Below, piece after piece: positions 7,400 through 16,574 of a stretch of 64,000 nucleotides of DNA. The notes under the pieces were generated by a model. The model ran no database searches. It was not told the origin of the DNA and worked only from the letters and a program-made list of their open reading frames with translations. Both the position numbers and the translations under genes were made by a program. How positions within the stretch are numbered: position 1 is the stretch's first letter; the number at the start of each line of letters is the position of its first letter. Location of the stretch: NCBI RefSeq assembly GCF_004168625.1, contig NZ_SDWW01000011.1, forward strand, positions 33,279 through 97,278, given 5' to 3'. This DNA comes from Pengzhenrongella frigida (lineage in GTDB: Bacteria; Actinomycetota; Actinomycetes; Actinomycetales; Cellulomonadaceae).

Positions 7400-9181
7400 A
7401 TGTCGGAGTACTTCCGGGCGATCGCCACCGACCTGGACGGGACCCTGACCCACAACGGGGTGCTCAGCCAGGACGCGATGACGGCGTTGGACGAGCTACG
7501 GGCCGAGGGCGTCGCCGCTCTGCTGGTCACCGGCCGGGTCGGGGATCAGCTCGACGAGCACTTTCCTGGTCTGCGACGACGCTTCGACTCGGTCGTGACC
7601 GAGAACGGTGCGGTGGTGGCGACCCGCGCGGGCACGCAGCTGTTGGCGCCCCCGGTCGAGCTTGAGCTTGAGCTCGCGATCGCGGAACGCGGCGTTCCGT
7701 ACAAGCGCGGGCGGGTGCTGCTCGCCTGCGCGGGCAGGTACTCGACCACCGTGGCCGAGGAGGTCGCCCGGCTCGGTCTCGACTGCCAGCTCGTGCACAA
7801 CCGGGCCGAGCTCATGGTGCTGCCGGCGGGGGTGTCGAAGGGGCGCGGCCTGTTCGTCGCCCTCGGCGGGTTGGGCATCTCGCACCACAACACCGTCGCG
7901 GTCGGCGATGCGGAGAACGACCTGTCGTTGCTGCGGACCGCCGAGGTCGGGGTCGCCGTCGAAGACGCCGTCCCGTCGCTGCGCGATCATGCGGACATCC
8001 ATCTTGACGTCCCCTCGGGTGCCGCCGTGGCGGCCCTCGCCCGCGGGCCGCTCTTCCGGGGGCAGCAACGGCTGTGCCCCCCGCGGCACTGGGTGCGCGT
8101 GGGCGCGTTCGCGGACGGCACCCCCGCCCTGCTGCCCGGTTCGCAGGCGACGGTCCTGGTCACCGGCGACAGCGGGACCGGCAAGAGCTACCTGGCCGGG
8201 CTGCTGGTCGAGCGGTGGACGGAGGCCGGCTACACCGTGCTGGTGATCGACCCGGAGGGGGACCACAGCGGGCTGCCCGCCCTGCCCGGCGTCATGCGGG
8301 TCGACGCCCGCCTCCACCTGCCCAGCCCGGCGGAGCTCATCGGCCTGCTCCGCCAGCGGTTCTCCAGCGTCGTGCTCGACCTCACCGCCCTGAGCGACCG
8401 CGCGAAGACCGACTACGTGCGCCAGCTGCCGGCCCTGATCGAGGCCGAGCGGCGCGCGCACGGGGTGCCGCACTGGGTCGTCGTCGACGAGGCGCACCTG
8501 TCCACCGAGCTCGGCACGTCCAGCTCGGCGGCGCCGCTGCTGCAGGCGCTGGGGCGCGGGCTGTGCCTGATCACCTATCGCCCGGAGCTGCTGTCCGATC
8601 ACCTGCGGCTCTCGGTGGACCTCACCGTCAGCGTCCTGGGCCCGCCGCAGGACACCCCGCGCGGCGTCGGGCTCGGCCGCGCGGTGCTGACCGACACGAC
8701 CGGGTCGCGGAAGTTCACCGTCGAGCCGCGGCGGACCGAGCACGTGCGCCACCTGCGCAAGTACACCGATGCCCAGCTGCCGGAGGGGCGGCGGTTCTTC
8801 TTCCGGTCGGCCGCCGCGCCGCCGGCGGGCAACCTCGCCGACTTCGAGCGCGCCCTGAACCGGGTGCCGCACGAGACGCTCAACTTCCACGCGGCGCGGG
8901 GCGACTTCTCGCGCTGGATCGCCAGCGCGCTGCAGGACGCCACCCTGGCCGACGTCGTCGCCGGGGTCGAGCGGGAGCTCGTCGCGCGGAACGCCTCCTC
9001 GGTGGAGCGAGCCCGCAACGCGCTCCGCGAAGCGGTGAGCGCGCGCTACGGCACCGCTCACGCAGGCGCCGACGATCCTGCCGACGATCCGGCCGGCGAA
9101 CTCGCCGCCGATCCCGCCGCCGAACCCGTCAGTGATCCCCCGGCTCGCGATCGAGCCGCCGAGCAGGTCTCGGCCGACTGA
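7400..9181 (+). CDS. HAD-IIB phosphatase fused to a P-loop ATPase
   Basis: 593 residues. The N-terminal half is a Cof-type HAD phosphatase with DLDGTL at 11-16, TGR near 37 and a GDAENDLSLL loop near 172. The C-terminal half is a P-loop ATPase with Walker A GDSGTGKS (256-263), then LVIDPEGDHSGL and Walker B VVVDEAHL near 360, resembling HerA/DUF87-type ATPases. It ends in an Ala/Asp/Pro-rich tail. I chose the ATG at 7400 because the HAD domain begins there; the frame stays open upstream to 7271. Substrate and role are unknown, and no operon partner is close. Confidence 0.85.
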   Translation: MSEYFRAIATDLDGTLTHNGVLSQDAMTALDELRAEGVAALLVTGRVGDQLDEHFPGLRRRFDSVVTENGAVVATRAGTQLLAPPVELELELAIAERGVPYKRGRVLLACAGRYSTTVAEEVARLGLDCQLVHNRAELMVLPAGVSKGRGLFVALGGLGISHHNTVAVGDAENDLSLLRTAEVGVAVEDAVPSLRDHADIHLDVPSGAAVAALARGPLFRGQQRLCPPRHWVRVGAFADGTPALLPGSQATVLVTGDSGTGKSYLAGLLVERWTEAGYTVLVIDPEGDHSGLPALPGVMRVDARLHLPSPAELIGLLRQRFSSVVLDLTALSDRAKTDYVRQLPALIEAERRAHGVPHWVVVDEAHLSTELGTSSSAAPLLQALGRGLCLITYRPELLSDHLRLSVDLTVSVLGPPQDTPRGVGLGRAVLTDTTGSRKFTVEPRRTEHVRHLRKYTDAQLPEGRRFFFRSAAAPPAGNLADFERALNRVPHETLNFHAARGDFSRWIASALQDATLADVVAGVERELVARNASSVERARNALREAVSARYGTAHAGADDPADDPAGELAADPAAEPVSDPPARDRAAEQVSAD

Positions 9182-9187
9182 TTCCGG

Positions 9188-9205
9188 GCGTTCCCGCGGG
9201 AACGC
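9188..9205. repeat. 18-bp perfect palindrome
   Basis: GCGTTCCC followed by its exact reverse complement, between two convergent genes, seven bases after the HAD-fusion stop. It can act as a bidirectional terminator hairpin. Its 16-bp core (CGTTCCCG plus its complement) is repeated inside the 24-bp palindrome at 16154. A GGGAACGCCGCCCGTC direct repeat also begins in its right arm. Confidence 0.6.
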
Positions 9206-9227
9206 CGCCCGTCGGGAACGCCGCCCG

Positions 9228-9878
9228 TCAGGCGGGCGTGCTCACCCGGGTGGCCCCGGCGAGCGCGCTGGCCAGCCCGGCGGTGTCGAGCCGCGGACCG
9301 TACCCGGGGGTGTTGGGCTGGATCCGCCAGCCCTCCGCGAGCGGCCCGGCGTCGTCGACGTCGTACCCGAGCGTGTCGATGAAGCCGCGCACCTGCTGCT
9401 TGGCCTCGGCGTCGTCCCCGGCGATGGCGAGCGCGCGGCGCCCCGCGGTGCCGGGCGGTGTCCCGTGCGAACCGAGGTCCGCCGAGGTGATGTGGTTGAA
9501 CGCCTTGACGACCTTGGAGGTGGGCAGGTGCGCCTGCAGCAGCTCGGCCGACGTCGTGATCTCGGAGTCGAGCTCGGGGATCTGCCCGTCGCGCTGCGGG
9601 TAGTAGTTGTTGGTGTCGATGACGACCTTGCCGGCCAGCGGCTCCACCGGCACGTCCCGGTAGTTGCGCAGCGGGATCGTCACGATCGCGACGTCGCCGG
9701 CGGTGGCGGCCTCGAGGGCCGTCCCGGCACGGGCGCTGTCGCCGAGCTCCGCGACCAGGTCGACAAGGGTCTCCGGTCCCCGCGAGTTGCTCACGACCAC
9801 CTCGTACCCGGCCGCGACTGCGAGGCGGGCGAGGGTGCCGCCGATGTGTCCTGCTCCGATGATTCCGATCGTGGTCAT
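9228..9878 (-). CDS. NADPH-dependent F420-reductase-like Rossmann protein
   Basis: 216 residues of the family that includes F420-dependent NADP reductase. The N-terminal nucleotide-binding fold shows GIIGAGHIGGTLARLA (about 4-19) and SNSRGPETL, the Ser/Arg pattern that favours NADP. VVKAFNHI is the usual later motif of the family. The ATG at 9878 begins the fold directly; the open frame upstream to 10274 overlaps ramB and looks non-coding. It lies 95 bp after ramB on the same strand and converges with the HAD fusion. Whether it uses F420 is not shown. Confidence 0.85.
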   Translation of the reverse strand: MTTIGIIGAGHIGGTLARLAVAAGYEVVVSNSRGPETLVDLVAELGDSARAGTALEAATAGDVAIVTIPLRNYRDVPVEPLAGKVVIDTNNYYPQRDGQIPELDSEITTSAELLQAHLPTSKVVKAFNHITSADLGSHGTPPGTAGRRALAIAGDDAEAKQQVRGFIDTLGYDVDDAGPLAEGWRIQPNTPGYGPRLDTAGLASALAGATRVSTPA

Positions 9879-9973
9879 GAAAAGCGACAACCCCGTCGGG
9901 CGCTCAGGTGTTCCCCGGGAAGCCCGCTCGGTCCGTGCCGTTTCGACGCCCGTCTCGACAGGTCCGGCGCGGG

Positions 9974-11431
9974 TCAGCCGCGCGGTGCGTGCCGCTCGAG
10001 GAAGGTGAACACCTCGGTCTGGTCCACCCCCGGGAAGGCGCCCGTGGGCAGCGCCGCGAGCAGGCTCGCGTGCGGGCGGGCGCTCGGCCACGAGTTGCCG
10101 GCCCACCGCTGCGCGAGCTCGGACGGGGCGCGGCGGCAGCAGTCCGGGTCGGGGCAGAACGACACCGCCCGCTCGGTCGTCTCGCGGCCCAGGAACCAGC
10201 GCACGGAGGCGAACGGCACCCCGACGCTCACCGAGAACTCGCCCTCGTCGGAGCCGTGCACGCGGGACGTGCACCAGTACGTGCCGGTCGGGGTGTCGGT
10301 GTACTGGTAGTACGGGCTGAACCGGTCCGGGATCGAGAACACGACCCGCGCGGTCCAGTGCCGGCAGACGGGCTGACCCTCCATCGACCCGAGCGGGTCG
10401 GTCGGGAACCGGACGCCGTCGTTCTCGTACGCCTTGTGCAGCGTGCCGCTCTCGTGCGCCTTCATGAAGTGCACCGGGATGTCGAGGTGCCGGGTCGCGA
10501 GGTTGGTGAACCGGTGCGCCGCGGTCTCGTAGGGCACCGCGTAGGCGTCGCGCAGATCCTCGACCGACAGCCGGCGCTCGGACTTGGCCGCCCGGAGCAG
10601 CGCGACCGCGCTGTGTTCGGGCACCATCAGGGCCGCGGCGAGGTAGTTGTTCTCGACCCGCTGGCGCAGGAAGTCCCCGTACCCGCGCGGCTCGGTGTGC
10701 CCGAGCACGTGGCTCGCCACCGCCTGCAGCAGCGCCGAGCGGGGGTCGCTGGTGGCGGTGAGCGCATGCGGCAGGTAGATCCGGCCGTTCTCGAGGTCGG
10801 TGACCGACCGGGTCGAGTGCGGCAGGTCGTGCACGTAGTGCAGTGCGAACCCGAGGTGGGCGGCGATGTCGGCCGTGCCGCGCTGGGACAGCGGGCCGCC
10901 CGGGTGGTCGATGGCGGTCAGCAGGGTGGTGGCGTGCGCCTCGAGCTCGGGGAAGTAGTTGTCCTGCGCGCGCATCGTCGCCCGCAGCTCGGAGTTGGCC
11001 CGCCGGGCCTCCTCGGGGGTCGCCGCGTTCTCGGTGAGCAGGCGCTGGACCTCGGCCTGCAGGCCGAGGATCGTCTCGAGCGCATCGGTCGGCAACGACT
11101 TGCCGACCTTGACGGCGGGCAGCTTGAGTGCCGCGAACAGCGGCCCGCGCTGCGCGCGCTCGAGCTCGATCTCGAGCGCGACGCGCCGGCTCGGGGCCTC
11201 CCCGGCGAGCAGCTCGGCGAGCGGGACACCCAGCGCCGCGGCGACCGCGTGCAACTGGGAGAGCTTGGGCTCACGGTGCCCGTTCTCCAGCATCGAGACC
11301 TGGGAGGCCGCCCGCCCGACGGCGGTTCCGAGCTCGTCGAGCGTCATCCCGGCGGCCGTGCGCAGGTGCCGGATGCGGCGACCGAGCAGCAGGGTGTCGA
11401 TCTCGCCGTCGGGCGTCGGGTTCGTGGCCAT
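9974..11431 (-). CDS. ramB: RamB-like XRE/IrrE regulator of acetate metabolism
   Basis: 485 residues. It has an N-terminal helix-turn-helix (about 14-70, TLDELGTAVGRAASQVSMLENG), a middle IrrE/DUF955-type domain (VASHVLGHTEP, then NNYLAAALMVPEH), and a C-terminal region with a Cys cluster (CPDPDCC). This order matches RamB and related regulators, which control glyoxylate-cycle and acetate genes in corynebacteria and mycobacteria. It is divergent from aceA across a 149-bp gap, the expected placement for autoregulation and aceA control. The ATG has AAGGTGGAG upstream. Confidence 0.88.
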   Translation of the reverse strand: MATNPTPDGEIDTLLLGRRIRHLRTAAGMTLDELGTAVGRAASQVSMLENGHREPKLSQLHAVAAALGVPLAELLAGEAPSRRVALEIELERAQRGPLFAALKLPAVKVGKSLPTDALETILGLQAEVQRLLTENAATPEEARRANSELRATMRAQDNYFPELEAHATTLLTAIDHPGGPLSQRGTADIAAHLGFALHYVHDLPHSTRSVTDLENGRIYLPHALTATSDPRSALLQAVASHVLGHTEPRGYGDFLRQRVENNYLAAALMVPEHSAVALLRAAKSERRLSVEDLRDAYAVPYETAAHRFTNLATRHLDIPVHFMKAHESGTLHKAYENDGVRFPTDPLGSMEGQPVCRHWTARVVFSIPDRFSPYYQYTDTPTGTYWCTSRVHGSDEGEFSVSVGVPFASVRWFLGRETTERAVSFCPDPDCCRRAPSELAQRWAGNSWPSARPHASLLAALPTGAFPGVDQTEVFTFLERHAPRG

Positions 11432-11476
11432 GCTCCACCTTGCCCCACGAAGGACCCGGTGCGGATGTTTCTGGTC

Positions 11477-11500
11477 GCAGAAGAATCGCAGTTCTTCTGC
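11477..11500. promoter_or_regulatory. Inverted repeat in the ramB-aceA intergenic region
   Basis: GCAGAAGAA and TTCTTCTGC are perfect 9-bp arms around a 6-base spacer. The centre lies about 92 bases before the aceA GTG and 57 before the ramB ATG, so it could serve both promoters. A TTGACC hexamer (-35-like) lies 21 bases to the right. RamB or another regulator as the binder is inference. Confidence 0.55.
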
Positions 11501-11580
11501 CGAAGTTCATGGGCAAGAACCCTTGACCTTCCACCAATGTGGTCCCACCAGGACGAACGCGAACCCAATGGAGGATCATC

Positions 11581-12882
11581 GTGAGCACCATCCAGACCGG
11601 CGACGAGCAGCAGACCGCAGCCGAGCTCAGCGAGCAGTGGGCCACCGACCCGCGCTGGGCCGGGGTGCGCCGCGACTACTCCGCGGCCGACGTCGTCGCG
11701 CTGCGCGGCTCGGTCCGGGAGGAGCACACCCTCGCCCGCCGCGGCGCCGAGCGGCTCTGGTCGCTGCTGCAGACCGAGGAGTGGGTGCCCGCGCTCGGTG
11801 CCCTCACCGGCAACCAGGCCGTGCAGCAGGTCCGGGCGGGCCTCAAGGCGATCTACCTGTCCGGCTGGCAGGTCGCCGCCGACGCCAACCTGTCCGGCCA
11901 GACCTACCCGGACCAGAGCCTGTACCCGGCCAACTCGGTGCCCGCCGTCGTGCGCCGGATCAACAACGCCCTGCTGCGCGCCGACCAGATCGAGTGCAGC
12001 GAGGCCGGCGGCGAGCCGGTCCGCGAGTGGTTCGCGCCGATCGTCGCCGACGCCGAGGCCGGCTTCGGCGGCCCGCTCAACGCCTACGAGCTGATGAGCT
12101 CGATGATCGCGGCCGGCGCGGCCGGCGTGCACTGGGAGGACCAGCTGGCCTCCGAGAAGAAGTGCGGCCACCTCGGCGGGAAGGTGCTCGTGCCGACCTC
12201 GGTGCACGTGCGGACCCTCAACGCGGCGCGCCTCGCGGCCGACGTCGCCGGGGTGCCCACGATCGTCATCGCCCGCACGGACGCGCTCGGCGCGGACCTG
12301 ATGACGAGCGACATCGACCCCCGCGACGCCGAGTTCCTCACCGGCGAGCGCACCCCCGAGGGCTACTTCCGGGTGCGCCCGGGCCTGGACGCCGTCGTCG
12401 CCCGCGCCTCGGCCTACGCCGAGTACGCGGACCTCATCTGGGTGGAGACCGGCGAGCCGGACCTCGAGCTGGCCCGGGAGTTCGCCGAGCGGCTGCACGC
12501 GAAGTTCCCCGGCAAGATGCTCGCGTACAACTGCTCGCCGTCGTTCAACTGGAAGGCGGCGCTGGACGACGACGCCATCGCGCGCTTCCAGAAGGAGCTC
12601 GCGTCCTACGGCTACGCGTTCCAGTTCATCACCCTGGCCGGGTTCCACGCGCTCAACCACTCCATGTTCACGCTCGCCCAGGGCTACGCCGAGCGCGGCA
12701 TGAGCGCGTACGTCGAGCTGCAGGAGGCCGAGTTCGCGTCCGAGGCCGGCGGGTACACCGCCACGCGCCACCAGCGCGAGGTCGGCACCGGCTACTTCGA
12801 CAAGGTCGCCACGGCGCTCAACCCGACCAGCAGCACCCTGGCACTGGCGGGCTCCACCGAGACCGCCCAGTTCACGCACTGA
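11581..12882 (+). CDS. aceA: Isocitrate lyase
   Basis: Cleaves isocitrate to glyoxylate and succinate, first step of the glyoxylate shunt used for growth on acetate or fatty acids. 433 residues, normal for actinobacterial AceA. The catalytic loop KKCGH is at 193-197, and NCSPSFNWK, a family signature, is near 319. The GTG at 11581 is chosen because GGAGG stands six bases upstream; the frame is open to 11539. It is followed after 37 bp by aceB on the same strand, forming a glyoxylate operon closed by a strong hairpin. Confidence 0.97.
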   Translation: MSTIQTGDEQQTAAELSEQWATDPRWAGVRRDYSAADVVALRGSVREEHTLARRGAERLWSLLQTEEWVPALGALTGNQAVQQVRAGLKAIYLSGWQVAADANLSGQTYPDQSLYPANSVPAVVRRINNALLRADQIECSEAGGEPVREWFAPIVADAEAGFGGPLNAYELMSSMIAAGAAGVHWEDQLASEKKCGHLGGKVLVPTSVHVRTLNAARLAADVAGVPTIVIARTDALGADLMTSDIDPRDAEFLTGERTPEGYFRVRPGLDAVVARASAYAEYADLIWVETGEPDLELAREFAERLHAKFPGKMLAYNCSPSFNWKAALDDDAIARFQKELASYGYAFQFITLAGFHALNHSMFTLAQGYAERGMSAYVELQEAEFASEAGGYTATRHQREVGTGYFDKVATALNPTSSTLALAGSTETAQFTH

Positions 12883-12919
12883 CCCGACCCACACCACCTG
12901 CTTGCGAGCGGAGATCGTC

Positions 12920-14587
12920 ATGTCACCGACAGCCCAGACCCTCACCCCGTCCCACACCGCTGAGCGCCTCGAGATCACCGGCCCCGTCGTGGTCGGGACG
13001 GCGCAGATCCTCACGCCGGAGGCGCTCGCCTTCGTCGCCGAGCTGCACACCCGGTTCCTGGGCCGCCGGCACGACCTCCTGCTCGCACGGCAGCGGCGCC
13101 GGGCGCGCTTCGCCAACGGGGCCGACCCCGACTTCCTGGTCGAGACCGAGCCCATCCGGGCCGATCCGACGTGGCAGGTCGCCGGGGCCGGACCCGGGCT
13201 CGAGGACCGTCGGGTGGAGATCACCGGCCCGACGGACCGCAAGATGACCGTCAACGCGCTGAACTCCGGCGCGCAGGTCTGGCTCGCGGACCTGGAGGAC
13301 GCCACCTCCCCCACCTGGGAGAACGTCATCGGCGGCCAGCTCAACCTGGTCGACGCGCTGCGCGGGCGGATCGACTTCACCGCGGACGGCAAGGAGTACC
13401 GGCTCCGCGGCGGCGTGTCCGAGCTCCCGACGATCGTCATGCGGCCGCGGGGTTGGCACCTGGCCGAGAAGCACCTGCGGTTCACCGACCGCGCGGGCCA
13501 GCGGACGGCGGCGTCGGCCAGCCTGGTCGACTTCGGGCTGTACGCGTTCCACAACGCCCAGCACCTGATCGACTCCGGCCGGGGGCCGTACTTCTACCTG
13601 GCCAAGCTCGAGGGCCACCTCGAGGCGCGGCTGTGGAACGACATCTTCCTGTTCACCCAGGAGTACCTCGGCATCCGCCGGGGCACGATCCGCGCGACCG
13701 TCCTGATCGAGACGATCACGGCGGCGTTCGAGATGGAGGAGATCCTCTACGAGCTGCGCGAGCACTGCGCGGGGCTCAACGCGGGGCGGTGGGACTACAT
13801 CTTCAGCATCATCAAGAACTTCCGCACCCGCGGGTCGCGGTTCGTCCTGCCGGACCGCGCCGAGGTGACCATGACGGTGCCGTTCATGCGGGCGTACACC
13901 GAGCTGCTGGTGGCGACCTGCCACCGCCGCGGCGCGCACGCGATCGGCGGGATGGCGGCGTTCATCCCCAACCGGCGCGACCCGGAGGTCACCGAGGTGG
14001 CCCTGGCCAAGGTCCGTGCGGACAAGGAGCGGGAGGCGAACGCCGGCTTCGACGGCTCGTGGGTCGCGCACCCGGACCTGATCGGGGTGGCCCGCGAGGT
14101 GTTCGACGGCGTGCTCGGCGACCGGCCCAACCAGGTCGACCGCCTGCGCGACGACGTCCACGTCACCGCCGCGGAGCTGCTGGACTTCGCCTCCGCTGGC
14201 GGGCACGTGACCGACGCGGGGCTGCGCGGCAACGTGCAGATCGCCGTCCGCTACATCGAGTCGTGGCTGCGGGGCGTGGGTGCCGCGGCGATCGACAACC
14301 TCATGGAGGACGCCGCGACGGCCGAGATCTCGCGTTCGCAGATCTGGCAGTGGATCCACCAGGGCACGGTCACCGCCGAGGGCACCCGGATCACGCACGA
14401 CGTCGTCGAGCAGATCCTCACCGAGGTGATGGCGGGGCTGCCGCGCACCGCCGGCGACCGGTTCGACGACGCCGAGAAGGTGTTCCGCGACGTGGCGCTC
14501 GCGGAGGCGTTCCCGACGTTCCTCACGATCACCGCCTACACGCGGTTCTTGGTGCACACCTCCGGCCCGCGGGACCGGGCCGCCTGA
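12920..14587 (+). CDS. aceB: Malate synthase A
   Basis: Condenses glyoxylate with acetyl-CoA to malate, second step of the shunt begun by AceA next door. 555 residues, in the range of form A enzymes. The family stretch [21 protein letters not shown] lies near residues 110-130, with [12 protein letters not shown] near 175 and the late helix region [13 protein letters not shown] near 470. The ATG at 12920 starts the family-like N-terminus and has GGAG upstream; the frame is open 18 bases further. Second gene of the aceA-aceB operon. Confidence 0.96.
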   Translation: MSPTAQTLTPSHTAERLEITGPVVVGTAQILTPEALAFVAELHTRFLGRRHDLLLARQRRRARFANGADPDFLVETEPIRADPTWQVAGAGPGLEDRRVEITGPTDRKMTVNALNSGAQVWLADLEDATSPTWENVIGGQLNLVDALRGRIDFTADGKEYRLRGGVSELPTIVMRPRGWHLAEKHLRFTDRAGQRTAASASLVDFGLYAFHNAQHLIDSGRGPYFYLAKLEGHLEARLWNDIFLFTQEYLGIRRGTIRATVLIETITAAFEMEEILYELREHCAGLNAGRWDYIFSIIKNFRTRGSRFVLPDRAEVTMTVPFMRAYTELLVATCHRRGAHAIGGMAAFIPNRRDPEVTEVALAKVRADKEREANAGFDGSWVAHPDLIGVAREVFDGVLGDRPNQVDRLRDDVHVTAAELLDFASAGGHVTDAGLRGNVQIAVRYIESWLRGVGAAAIDNLMEDAATAEISRSQIWQWIHQGTVTAEGTRITHDVVEQILTEVMAGLPRTAGDRFDDAEKVFRDVALAEAFPTFLTITAYTRFLVHTSGPRDRAA

Positions 14588-14604
14588 GGCGACACCAGGC
14601 CGGT

Positions 14605-14640
14605 TCGGTCGGGCGCGACGCAGGGGGCGCGCCCGACCGA
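14605..14640 (+). terminator. Hairpin ending the aceA-aceB operon
   Basis: Perfect 13-bp stem (TCGGTCGGGCGCG with its complement) around a 10-base loop, 17 bases after the aceB stop. No U tract, as is usual here. Confidence 0.82.
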
Positions 14641-14720
14641 CAAGCCGACGGCAGAAAAGCCTTGGCGGGGCGCAGATCCGGACGTACCGTTCTTCCATCG
14701 AGGAAGGAGGTGGTCCAAAG

Positions 14721-14759
14721 GTGAGAACTTTTAGGACGCGAGAGGTGACTGTCCGCTAG
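14721..14759 (+). CDS. 12-residue mini-ORF with perfect Shine-Dalgarno
   Basis: GTG-initiated peptide MRTFRTREVTVR, stop TAG. AAGGAGGTGGT lies seven to eight bases upstream and pairs with the whole 16S anti-SD tail, far stronger than at neighbouring genes. The Arg/Thr-rich peptide ends shortly before a predicted three-way-junction RNA and the map gene, so a leader-peptide role is possible. It is too short to prove by sequence alone, and no other frame here looks coding. Confidence 0.5.
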   Translation: MRTFRTREVTVR

Positions 14760-14847
14760 TCGCCGCGCCTGTTGATGCAGACGCACCGGACGGACTGCTG
14801 ATCCGTTCTCAGGCCGCGCGCGGCCTGCGAATCCCTGGCAGTCACCG

Positions 14848-14914
14848 CAGCCCGTGGGAGTCGCGATCTCGTCCATCGCGGCAGGGCTCCACCAGGAGCC
14901 CAGCCCACGGGCTG
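14848..14914 (+). ncRNA. Predicted three-way-junction RNA element upstream of map
   Basis: An 11-bp outer stem (CAGCCCGTGGG at 14848 with CCCACGGGCTG at 14904) encloses two perfect hairpins: CGCGAT-CTCGTCC-ATCGCG (14862-14880) and GGGCTCC-ACCA-GGAGCCC (14884-14901). Three perfect nested stems in 67 bases, followed by TTT, are unlikely by chance. It does not match a riboswitch class I know. It may act as a leader element for map or a terminator of the mini-ORF transcript. A separate 16-bp palindrome (AGGCCGCG plus its complement) lies at 14811-14826. Confidence 0.5.
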
Positions 14915-14983
14915 TTTGCCGCCCGCAGCCGGGCGAGCCCCCCGGATGAGGACCCGATTCGTCCCGGGTGAGAGAGTGCAGGC

Positions 14984-15760
14984 ATGGTCGAGCTGAAGAG
15001 TCGTGAACAGATCGAGCGCATCCGGACCACCGGGCGCTTCGTTGCCGAGGTCCTCGCGTCCCTGCGCGAGACGGCCGCCGTCGGCATGAGCCTGAACGAC
15101 CTGGACGCCCACGCGCACGCCATGATCAAGGCCGCCGGGGCCCGCTCGGTCTACCTCGGCTACCACCCGTCCTTCGGGGCGATGCCGTACCCGGGCGTGC
15201 TGTGCACCTCCGTGAACGACGCCGCCCTGCACGGGCTGCCCTCGGACTACCGCCTGGCCGACGGCGACCTGCTCAGCGTCGACTTCGCCGTCGAGCTGGA
15301 CGGCTGGGTCGCCGACTCGGCGATCTCGTTCCAGGTCGGCACCACCGACCCCGAGACCCTCCGCCTGATCGACGTCACCGAGCGCGCGCTCGCCGCCGGC
15401 ATCGCCGCGGCCCGCCCCGGCGCGAAGATGGGCGACATCTCCGCCGCGATCGGCAAGATCGGCCGCGCCGCCGGCCTCGGCATCAACGCCGACTTCGGCG
15501 GCCACGGCGTCGGGCGCACCATGCACGAGGACCCGCACGTGCCCAACCTCGGCAAGGCCGGGCGCGGGCTGCCCCTGCGCCCCGGCCTGGTGATCGCCAT
15601 CGAGCCGTGGTTCATGGCCGGCAGCGACGACTACGTGATCGACGCCGACGGCTGGACCATCCGCTCCGCCGACGGCGCCCGCACCGCGCACGCCGAGCAC
15701 ACCATCGCGATCACGGAGTCGGGTCCGGAGATCCTCACGGCGCTGGCGCCGCGGGAGTAG
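14984..15760 (+). CDS. map: Type I methionine aminopeptidase
   Basis: Removes the N-terminal Met from nascent proteins. 258 residues, one pita-bread domain. The five metal ligands are present: Asp in SVDFAVELDGW, Asp in VADSAISF, His in GGHGVGRTMHEDP, Glu in VIAIEPWF and Glu in AEHTIAIT. The substrate His is in DAALHGLP. The usual GDT of the second Asp motif is ADS here and the usual NE before the His is ND, mild departures that suggest a paralogue of the housekeeping enzyme. No N-terminal zinc extension. It stands alone and borders the AT-richer island. Confidence 0.93.
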   Translation: MVELKSREQIERIRTTGRFVAEVLASLRETAAVGMSLNDLDAHAHAMIKAAGARSVYLGYHPSFGAMPYPGVLCTSVNDAALHGLPSDYRLADGDLLSVDFAVELDGWVADSAISFQVGTTDPETLRLIDVTERALAAGIAAARPGAKMGDISAAIGKIGRAAGLGINADFGGHGVGRTMHEDPHVPNLGKAGRGLPLRPGLVIAIEPWFMAGSDDYVIDADGWTIRSADGARTAHAEHTIAITESGPEILTALAPRE

Positions 15761-16574
15761 CGGGGGCCGGGGTGCCACCGGTGGACGGACCTTTGGAAGA
15801 CCCGGCGGCGCTAGAGACTCCGCTTCCAACTCACAGAACTCTTGAATGAACCGGGTCCGATCCGCCCACAGCACGTCGTCCGGCTGAGAATGCGCGCGTG
15901 GACACCCAGGTGTCCGCGATACAGGTGACCAGTTCGTGACCGAGTGTCTCCAACCGCCTCGTCGGCCCGTAGGACCGGTTCAGACTCAAGTCGTATTGGA
16001 CCCCGATCGGATCTATGGGACCGGGCGCAGCCCGACCGTGACCCGTTGCCCGGTGGCACCGGCCGCGCACTGAATGCAGCCAACGAAACCCATGCCACGA
16101 CTCCAATCGGCACTATGAGTGGTTACCTATCCGTGCCGTCTCACGGCACCGATGAAACGTTCCCGCGGGAACGTTTCGAAACCGAGTCCCGACATGTGGG
16201 CAAGGGATAAGCGATCCAGTCTCGGACTCTGAGATGTGGGCTCCCGTGCGAATCTCTCGATCGAGTGGACGTCGGATAGCGAGCGCCAAGTCCACGACGG
16301 CGCCCACCCGCATCGGTGGCACCATGCGGTGCTCCGTACTGGACCACAGCACGCCTCAGTTCGACGGGACCCGAAGCCACGAGCTGCGCAGTCCACTGCA
16401 GGCTGCAACAGGTTGGATGAGATCGGCTCCACACAGTTCGAGTCCGTGCTCTGTCGTTGATGGTCGCGAGTGTCGAGCCCGGAGTACTTCTGTGCGTTCA
16501 TCGAACTCTCCACGACCGCAGCCCTGCAAGCGTAGGTTGGCAGGACACGCATTTCAACGGAGCAGGGGGAGCCT
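15761..16574. other. 814-bp left flank of the AT-richer island, no clear gene
   Basis: No frame here gives a protein I can support; the open frames on both strands are short, Ser/Arg-rich and mutually overlapping. Base composition falls from that of map towards that of the downstream ATPase gene. A CCACCGGTGG palindrome occurs near 15776 and a 24-bp perfect palindrome at 16154. No tRNA, integrase or attachment repeat was found. Confidence 0.6.
16154..16177. promoter_or_regulatory. 24-bp perfect palindrome, candidate operator
   Basis: GAAACGTTCCCG followed directly by its exact reverse complement, with no spacer. It lies about 400 bp before the island ATPase gene, in a stretch with no gene. 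The inner 16 bp equal the core of the palindrome at 9188-9205. The perfect AACGTT-type arms look like a dimeric repressor site, but a hairpin role is equally open. Confidence 0.5.
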
